From an uncultured Prevotellaceae bacterium (GTDB lineage: Bacteria; Bacteroidota; Bacteroidia; Bacteroidales; Bacteroidaceae), in contig CACXQL010000053.1 in NCBI GenBank assembly GCA_902769805.1, positions 1-40,721 on the forward strand: a DNA stretch of 40,721 nt, in the 5' to 3' direction. The notes below the pieces were generated by a model. It was not told the origin of the DNA and ran no database searches. It saw nothing but the letters and a program-made list of their open reading frames with translations. This document shows positions 36,175 to 40,721 of the stretch, piece after piece (the first letter of the stretch is position 1; every line of letters starts with the position of its first letter). A program made the position numbers and the translations under genes.

Positions 36175-36330
36175 ATGATCCATTTTCTTGTGAAATATTT
36201 TGTTCTATGAAATAAAAGAAATACCTTTGCACAGTATTAATTAATATAACATGACAAAAATTTGTTTCCAAATATACAAAAGGAGTTCATCTATCCTTAG
36301 GAGAAGTGGATCATTGAGAACCGTCCCCAA
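36160..36330. mobile_element. About 170-bp MITE/REP-like unit with 25-bp inverted ends
   Basis: Left end 36161-36188 starts GGGGACGGTTCTGAATGATC. Right end 36300-36326, read in reverse complement, starts GGGGACGGTTCTCAATGATC. The first 22 bp match at all but one position. The 110 bp between are non-coding and contain a promoter consensus (36199-36229). The left end truncates the transposase gene and the right end lies 59 bp from the truncated end of an aldo/keto reductase gene. It may be a REP pair mobilised by the RAYT family or a miniature element. Confidence 0.65.
36199..36229 (+). promoter_or_regulatory. Outward-facing promoter inside the inverted-repeat unit
   Basis: TTTG (36199-36202) and TACCTTTG (36222-36229) are 19 bp apart, an exact consensus. 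It points right, into the antisense strand of the aldo/keto reductase fragment. An ATG at 36251 follows but the frame behind it is only a shadow of the reductase, so the promoter now seems orphaned or antisense. Confidence 0.55.
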
Positions 36331-36389
36331 ATTTCCAGTTCACAATTCAGTGACAGATACCAAAAGGAGGATGCGCGACAGTCCAACGC

Positions 36390-37169
36390 TCAGACAAAGC
36401 ACGTCATGGCCATCGGACGGAGAAGGACACGCGAGGTGGCATCGTATTTCATCTTGGCCACACCGTCTTCTTCCTGGCGTTTGGAAGTTTCACCCGAGCG
36501 TTTGGAGAGACGCCCACCCGCCAATGCGCTGTAAGGAGTCAGGGCGATATTGTCCTCCTCACAAAGGGGAACCATTTCACGTTCTTCCTCACGGAACAGC
36601 AGGTTGTAATGCCCTTGCACGGATACGAACTTCGCCCAACCGTTACGTTCGGCAATGGCATTGGCTTTGGCAAGCTGCCAGGCGAAACAGTTGGAGATGC
36701 CGATGGCACGCACCTTGCCTACTTTCACGGCATTGTTCATACCCTCCATGATTTCCTCGATGGGCGTGTTGTAGTCCCACATGTGGCAGATATACAAGTC
36801 CACGTAATCCATGCCGAGGTTTTCAAGGCTCTTGTTGAGCATATGTTCTACATGTTGCTGCCCGGTTATCCCGGCGGCAATCTCATCAGCGGTCCGTGGC
36901 AGGAACTTGGTGGCAACTACCACATCTTCCCGTTTGGCGAGGGAGCGGAGAGCACGCCCCACGTACTGTTCACTTGTACCGCTTTGATACGCGATGGCGG
37001 TATCAAAGAAGTTTACGCCCAGTTCCAATCCCCGTTTAATGATTTCTTTTGATTGTTCTTCACCGATAGTCCAGGTGCAGGCCCCTTGTGTAGGGTCGCC
37101 GAATCCCATACATCCCATACAGATGCGGGACACGTTCAAGTCTGAATTTCCAAGTTTGATGTATTCCAT
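36390..37169 (-). CDS. Aldo/keto reductase, C-terminally truncated
   Basis: The 259-residue frame is an NAD(P)H-dependent TIM-barrel reductase. It has the start MEYIKLGNSDLNVSRICMGC, the active-site NFFDTAIAYQSGTSEQYVGR (Asp, Tyr), VVVATKFLPRT (Lys), YVDLYICHMWDYNTP (His) and VRAIGISNC. The family normally runs to about 320-330 residues. Here it matches to YDATS, then reads an unrelated RVLLRPMAMTCFV and stops. Traces of the lost part (codons for LSERxGLSRI with small indels) remain beyond the stop, so the 3' end has decayed next to the inverted-repeat unit. Probably not functional, because the C-terminal part helps bind the cofactor. Confidence 0.8.
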   Translation of the reverse strand: MEYIKLGNSDLNVSRICMGCMGFGDPTQGACTWTIGEEQSKEIIKRGLELGVNFFDTAIAYQSGTSEQYVGRALRSLAKREDVVVATKFLPRTADEIAAGITGQQHVEHMLNKSLENLGMDYVDLYICHMWDYNTPIEEIMEGMNNAVKVGKVRAIGISNCFAWQLAKANAIAERNGWAKFVSVQGHYNLLFREEEREMVPLCEEDNIALTPYSALAGGRLSKRSGETSKRQEEDGVAKMKYDATSRVLLRPMAMTCFV

Positions 37170-37187
37170 AATGATAAGTTTGAATGA

Positions 37188-37367
37188 TTAATAATCGAAT
37201 TGTGCCTCGCAAATCATCTTGACGCAAGCCGGGTCGCGGTGGTCAAAAATGGTGCTGCGTCCAGTATCGAGTTTAGCAATGGCCGCCATGTCGTCGGCAT
37301 CCAACTCGATGTTCTCGCGCAGCCGTTCGGTGTGCGTCGATTTAGTAAGGACGATGATGTTGCGTTG
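37188..37367 (-). pseudogene. Aldo/keto reductase, C-terminal fragment
   Basis: The minus strand reads [19 protein letters not shown], then [20 protein letters not shown], then [12 protein letters not shown] and a stop at 37188-37190. This is the C-terminal 59 residues of a 2,5-diketo-gluconate-reductase-type aldo/keto reductase (the STH...R cofactor region is clear). The 5' part is absent: at 37366 the sequence switches abruptly to the sdhB 3' copy on the other strand. It lies 18 bp upstream of the second reductase, so the two were once an operon. Confidence 0.8.
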
Positions 37368-37493
37368 GATGAGCTGGGCTTTGGTAACTGTACCAATACC
37401 CGTGCCTGCGAGGCTGTATGCCCGAAGAACGAGACTATCAGCAATATCGCCCGCCTCAACCGTGAGATGATTAAGGCAAAGTTGGCAGACTAA
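37366..37493 (+). pseudogene. Partial second copy of the sdhB 3' end
   Basis: These 128 bp align without gaps to 32827-32954. They encode the sdhB C-terminus ([18 protein letters not shown], then [23 protein letters not shown]). The first 55 bp are identical; the other 73 bp hold nine substitutions, eight silent and one Met-to-Leu. So this is a different allele, not a fresh duplicate. It is followed by its own terminator of different sequence. No sdhB sequence lies upstream. Confidence 0.88.
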
Positions 37494-37515
37494 GGTTTCA
37501 CCTTATTATAATAAT

Positions 37516-37545
37516 AGCGCTGCAGATTTCCTGCGGCGCTATTTT
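37516..37545 (+). terminator. Terminator following the partial sdhB copy
   Basis: AGCGCTGCAG (37516-37525) pairs with CTGCGGCGCT (37531-37540), one G-U pair, 5-nt loop, then ATTTTGTTTT. It occupies the same place relative to the stop as the true sdhB terminator and shares the preceding ACCTTATTA stretch, but has a different stem, consistent with a related organism's allele. Confidence 0.85.
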
Positions 37546-37583
37546 GTTTTATTCGCAAATACAAAGAAAAAAGTATTTTCCTT

Positions 37584-37614
37584 TTGTATTTCAATCACTT
37601 AATTGTACCTTTGC
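37584..37614 (+). promoter_or_regulatory. Promoter for the EamA-type exporter
   Basis: TTTG (37584-37587) and TACCTTTG (37607-37614) are 19 bp apart. Initiation near 37621 leaves a leader of about 16 nt before the ATG at 37637. Confidence 0.72.
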
Positions 37615-37636
37615 AGGCTGTTAAACGGACTTGACA

Positions 37637-38557
37637 ATGATGTACTTAGGTGAACTGATATCTATTGGAGTAGCATTCTCGTGGACGGCAACGGCATTGC
37701 TGAGTGAGTTTGGCAGCAAACGGTTGGGTAACCTGACACTGAATGTGTTGAGGATGGCATTGGCACTGCTGTTCTCACTGGTTCTGTTTGGTGTGGTAAC
37801 TGGAAATCTCTTGCCTGCAGGTGCTTCGGCTGAGGCCTGTGGTTGGATGCTGTTGTCAGGCATTGTAGGGTATGTGATAGGTGACTTCTGCCTCTTTCAG
37901 TGTTATATCATCATTGGTTCCCGTTTTGGACAACTCTTCATGACACTGGCTCCTATCTCGGCTGCTCTTATGGCTTGGGTGACGCTGGGTCAGCAAATGA
38001 CTCTGATGAGTGTTGTAGCGATGTTGGTGACGCTCGTTGGAATCGGCATTTCTGTACTCGGACGAGGTGAACATCATAAGGTTTCACTGAAACTACCTCT
38101 CAATGGTGTTCTTTTCGCTATAGGGGCAGCAGTATGCCAAGGTGTAGGACTGGTATTGAGCAAGATAGGTATGGATCATTATGAACCCTCGACGACGATG
38201 CCCGAATGGCTGATACCCTTCAGTGCCAACTTCTATCGTTGTGTGGCTGGCATCATTGGCTTTACCTTATTATTATATTTTCGTGATGGAATGGGACAAT
38301 TACGTGATGCGATGCATGACAGGAAGGGACTTTCTGTTGCTATTGCTACCACTATCTTTGGTCCTTTTGTAGGTGTTGGTTTCTCCTTGATGGCAGTTCA
38401 ATATACGGCAGCAGGTATTGCCTCCACGCTGATGGCGATGACCCCTATCATCATTATCCTTCCGTCTTATTGGCTTTTCCATGAGAAAATCACATGGCGT
38501 GCCGTGATAGGAGCAGTTATATCTGTTCTGGGAGTTAGCCTGTTCTTTCTCATATAA
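37637..38557 (+). CDS. DMT-superfamily (EamA) transporter
   Basis: A 306-residue inner-membrane protein with about ten helices in two homologous halves, as in EamA/RhaT-type drug/metabolite exporters. Examples are GELISIGVAFSWTATALLSE, VGYVIGDFCLFQCYIIIG, FGQLFMTLAPISAALMAWV and the second-half AGIASTLMAMTPIIIILPSY. There are two adjacent ATGs (37637 and 37640); the first is used. The substrate is unknown. It stands alone, with its own promoter, after the partial sdhB copy. Confidence 0.92.
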   Translation: MMYLGELISIGVAFSWTATALLSEFGSKRLGNLTLNVLRMALALLFSLVLFGVVTGNLLPAGASAEACGWMLLSGIVGYVIGDFCLFQCYIIIGSRFGQLFMTLAPISAALMAWVTLGQQMTLMSVVAMLVTLVGIGISVLGRGEHHKVSLKLPLNGVLFAIGAAVCQGVGLVLSKIGMDHYEPSTTMPEWLIPFSANFYRCVAGIIGFTLLLYFRDGMGQLRDAMHDRKGLSVAIATTIFGPFVGVGFSLMAVQYTAAGIASTLMAMTPIIIILPSYWLFHEKITWRAVIGAVISVLGVSLFFLI

Positions 38558-38745
38558 TTTCGACATACGAGGTCTTTAGTCTATTCTGGCTCCCAAAGGA
38601 AACGTGACATATATATTATATCACTACTGTCCCGTTAAAGTGGACTAATCGCTCTTTGAAATAATTGAAATTCAGTCTATTAGGTAGTTTTTTGAAATGA
38701 AACGGACTTGATTTTGTTATATTAGTAGAAGGTTAAGAAAGTAGA

Positions 38746-39303
38746 ATGACAGAAACAGACATAAATCTGATATTGGGACTGCGGGAACAAAGTTCCAAAG
38801 CTCAAAGGCAGACGCTCGAACGCTACGGCAACGATGTCTTCGCACAAGTGGCGAGGATGTTGCCAGCAGTAGAAGATGCTGAGGAGGTGTATCAGGACGT
38901 GTTTGTCAAGGTCTTCAAGAATATTAATATGTACGACGCAGAGAAATCGTCGTTGAAGACATGGATCTCACGAATCGCCTATAATGAGTCCATCAGCTTC
39001 TTGAGGCACAAGAGCATGCCAGTAATCTACTACGAGGACCGCGAGGGTGAGGCAGAAAAGCTTTCTGAAAAAGAGGTGGAGGCAACATTCGGACAACCGA
39101 ATCCGGAAACGGTGCAGTTAATCAGGGCAGCCCTGAAGCATTTACCACCTGACGAGCGCGCCATCATCACTTTGTTCTACTACGAGGAGCTTAGTTTGAA
39201 GGAGATAGCCTACGTGACGGAATCAATACCAACGACGGTGGCTTCGAAGCTGAGCAGAACGAGAAAGAAATTATGTAAAATCATCAAAATGTTGCAATCA
39301 TGA
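38746..39303 (+). CDS. ECF-type RNA polymerase sigma factor
   Basis: A 185-residue sigma-70 family protein with only regions 2 and 4. Region 2 (about residues 20-95) includes VEDAEEVYQDVFVKVFKNIN and TWISRIAYNESISFLRHK. Region 4 (about 125-182) includes HLPPDERAIITLFYYEELSL, KEIAYVTESIPTTVASKLSR and RKKL, a helix-turn-helix for -35 recognition. It overlaps the next gene by 4 nt (ATGA), the usual sigma/anti-sigma coupling. The 188-bp upstream gap has an ACTGTCCCGTTAAAG stretch (38622-38636) that might be an insertion-sequence end, but no transposase. Confidence 0.95.
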   Translation: MTETDINLILGLREQSSKAQRQTLERYGNDVFAQVARMLPAVEDAEEVYQDVFVKVFKNINMYDAEKSSLKTWISRIAYNESISFLRHKSMPVIYYEDREGEAEKLSEKEVEATFGQPNPETVQLIRAALKHLPPDERAIITLFYYEELSLKEIAYVTESIPTTVASKLSRTRKKLCKIIKMLQS

Positions 39304-39998
39304 CAGAGGAGAAATTAAACGCATTACGACAAGCAGACATCAACCTGCGCGACGCCATCAGGCAGGACGAGGCAGAAAGCCCGCAAATGCCTGCCGACCT
39401 CAACGGACGACTGATGCAGCGCATGGCCAACAAAGAAGAGAAGAAGCCACGTCGCATCGTGTGGCCTTGGATGGCTGCTGCTTGTGTGGCTGGTGTCATG
39501 ATGATATGGCTCATGCCGCCTAAGGATTTTTCTGCGGATGTCGTTGCAGAGAATACGGTCATCGGGCAGCCTGTCAATAGTAATAAGGTGGAAGAAACCT
39601 CAGTGGAAAAGGTAGAAACCTCTGTGGAGAAGGTAGAAACGGAACCCCCGGCACCAATAGACGCTCCAGTGAAGGTGAAGAAAGTCAAGGTGAAAACCAC
39701 CATCGTAAAAAGCGACGCTGCCCTCTTGGCACAAGAGACGAAGACCGAGGATTCTGCTGCTACATCTGTCATTGACGAAGTTCACCAGGACCTGGCTGTT
39801 GTCGAGACCGAAAAAACTCAGGAAAAGGTGGTAACGCTCACCGAACGCGACATTCCGATAACCCGTCCGGAGAACTACAAATACACTCCCGAGGAGCTCG
39901 CCCTGATGAAGAAGCAGGCCAACGAAGCCTACCTGAAATGGGCGCAACTGGAACTTGAAATCGCAAAATATAATTTGGAACAAACAGCTCAAAAATAA
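39300..39998 (+). CDS. Probable membrane anti-sigma protein
   Basis: A 232-residue bitopic protein. Residues 1-50 are charged and cytosolic (LRDAIRQDEAESPQMPADLN), residues about 53-72 form one membrane helix (VWPWMAAACVAGVMMIWLM), and the rest is periplasmic. The periplasmic part has a duplicated SVEKVET heptad (about residues 100-114), a Pro/Lys-rich linker, and a C-terminal helix (YTPEELALMKKQANEAYLKW). There is no HxxxCxxC zinc anti-sigma motif. The role is inferred from the 4-nt overlap with the sigma gene and the topology. The next gene starts 7 bp after the stop. Confidence 0.7.
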   Translation: MTEEKLNALRQADINLRDAIRQDEAESPQMPADLNGRLMQRMANKEEKKPRRIVWPWMAAACVAGVMMIWLMPPKDFSADVVAENTVIGQPVNSNKVEETSVEKVETSVEKVETEPPAPIDAPVKVKKVKVKTTIVKSDAALLAQETKTEDSAATSVIDEVHQDLAVVETEKTQEKVVTLTERDIPITRPENYKYTPEELALMKKQANEAYLKWAQLELEIAKYNLEQTAQK

Positions 39999-40005
39999 GA
40001 ATCAT

Positions 40006-40458
40006 ATGAAACGCTTTTTTATCATGCTGCTTATAGCTTGCAGCGCCATAACAACCGCCAGTGCCGATCCTACGGCTACCCCGCAGAAGAAGGCAGAGAG
40101 TGTCAGCCAGAGTCTGGAAGGTATCATCGCATTTTATGCTGAGGAGGGAGGCCAGACACTGTCCGTCATCAAGAATCCTGAAACAGGTCTTGTTGAGGCA
40201 AGTGAACGCATCGCACCATTCACCTGTGAGAAAGAAAACCTGTGGAGCATACCCATCGGATTCCGCGTTGATGAGCCTTTGTCGTATCAATACATGCACC
40301 TGCTGCCAGGCAATACAGAACTATTCACCCTGAAGGTGGTGACTAACAACGGACAGAAGAGCAAGGATGTACGTATTCGCACCAATAGTAAGCAGGAGAT
40401 GTGGTTCATGTGCTGCAAGAACCCTGAAATAATAATGTCGCGGGTACCGTCTATATGA
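40006..40458 (+). CDS. Secreted hypothetical protein, first part of a frame-broken gene
   Basis: The ATG at 40006 starts a clear signal peptide (MKRFFIMLLIACSAITTASA). The mature part reads KKAESVSQSLEGIIAFYAEE, then LWSIPIGFRVDEPLSYQYM and KQEMWFMCCKNPE. After CCKNPE the frame gives only IIMSRVPSI and stops. One extra A in the AAA run at 40427-40429 would join it to the long frame that continues to the window edge, so the stop is probably due to a single-base loss. No family recognised for this part. It is third in the sigma/anti-sigma operon. Confidence 0.65.
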   Translation: MKRFFIMLLIACSAITTASADPTATPQKKAESVSQSLEGIIAFYAEEGGQTLSVIKNPETGLVEASERIAPFTCEKENLWSIPIGFRVDEPLSYQYMHLLPGNTELFTLKVVTNNGQKSKDVRIRTNSKQEMWFMCCKNPEIIMSRVPSI

Positions 40459-40721
40459 TTACCTCGCTGCGTCCTGACATGTACGAGAAAAACATGACTG
40501 GAGCAAGTCTCGTGAGCGACAATAAAAACACGTTCACGATTGACGGACGTGTGGGCTATGACCTGAACGATTCCCTTTATGTGGTCTATATGGCTGATTC
40601 AGCTGAAGAACTGGACAATGTGGCTGACGATGCCTATGTTGCAACGATGCCTGTGGTGAACAAACGCTTCAGCTTCAGTGTGCAGCTCGACAAGCCCAAG
40701 GTGGGTCGTATCCGTACCGTG
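40428..40721 (+). CDS. Continuation of the secreted protein in the shifted frame (partial)
   Basis: Frame open from 40428 to the window end without a stop. It reads NNNVAGTVYMITSLRPDMYE, then GASLVSDNKNTFTIDGRVGY and DLNDSLYVVYMADSAEELDN, ending LDKPKVGRIRTV. The FTIDGRVGY...DSLYVVYM pattern resembles the DUF4369-type domain that precedes thioredoxin-like domains in Bacteroidetes secreted proteins; this is tentative. Its real start is the upstream signal-peptide ATG at 40006; the first in-frame ATG here (40455) is unlikely to be used. Confidence 0.55.

Noticed and set aside
36251-36751. Open frame of 166 codons starting after the internal promoter of the inverted-repeat unit
   Set aside because: It lies antisense to the aldo/keto reductase, has an Arg/Ser/Pro/His/Trp-rich composition typical of shadow frames, and matches no family motif.
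37200-37493. 97-codon open frame as a novel gene with an SdhB-like tail
   Set aside because: Its N-terminal 58 codons are antisense to the reductase fragment; only the last 42 are a real sdhB relic, so it is a junction artefact rather than a fusion gene.
38622-38636. ACTGTCCCGTTAAAG as an insertion-sequence terminal repeat
   Set aside because: It recalls the ends of some Bacteroidetes insertion sequences, but no partner repeat, target duplication or transposase is visible nearby.

Overview
The window looks like a chromosomal segment from a Bacteroidota of the Prevotella/Bacteroides type. The evidence is a TonB-dependent receptor with a carboxypeptidase-regulatory-like N-terminus, a PorZ-like type IX secretion protein, a three-gene fumarate reductase/succinate dehydrogenase operon, and several promoters of the Bacteroidetes form (TTTG, about 19-20 bp, TAnnTTTG). 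Assignments come from reading motifs and gene order; no database search was run.

Layout. 1-5.4 kb: the start of a leftward nucleoside kinase-like gene, a Na/phosphate symporter and a large TonB-dependent receptor, with phased 7-bp repeats in the gaps. 5.4-9.1 kb: mutS (leftward), a small gene remnant, and about 0.6 kb of nested inverted repeats around an A/T-only core. 9.1-16.8 kb: a rightward run of leuS (broken), a YitT-type membrane protein, rdgB, a porZ-like gene and a cotH-like secreted protein, closed by a bidirectional terminator. 16.8-21.5 kb: nadA, an A+T-rich gap with DnaA boxes, a TrmH/SpoU methyltransferase and polA, all leftward. 21.6-29.4 kb: a polyprenyl synthetase, then a tightly packed leftward cluster sodB-mnmG-apt-uvrC-dtd-hypothetical-mazG-deoC. 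29.6-33.9 kb: sdhC-sdhA-sdhB and murQ. 33.9-37.5 kb: a HAD phosphatase, a lipoprotein, then a scarred accessory patch (truncated REP-type transposase, inverted-repeat element, two truncated aldo/keto reductases, and a second partial copy of the sdhB 3' end). 37.5 kb to the end: a DMT/EamA exporter, and an ECF sigma factor with a probable membrane anti-sigma protein and a secreted protein whose frame is broken.

The most interesting signal is replication/segregation related. Two near-perfect parS palindromes (GTTTCACGTGAAAC) sit in the two gaps on either side of apt. About 8 kb away, the gap between nadA and the methyltransferase gene carries four TTATCCAC-type DnaA boxes in A+T-rich DNA. Together they suggest that the window holds or adjoins the chromosome origin.

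Three genes that should be intact are broken: leuS (about 90 bp missing plus a frame change), the polyprenyl synthetase (N-terminal segment missing plus a frame change), and the last gene (single-base frame break). Together with the partial sdhB copy of a different allele, this raises real doubt about sequence or assembly quality. Those junctions should be checked in reads before being treated as biology.
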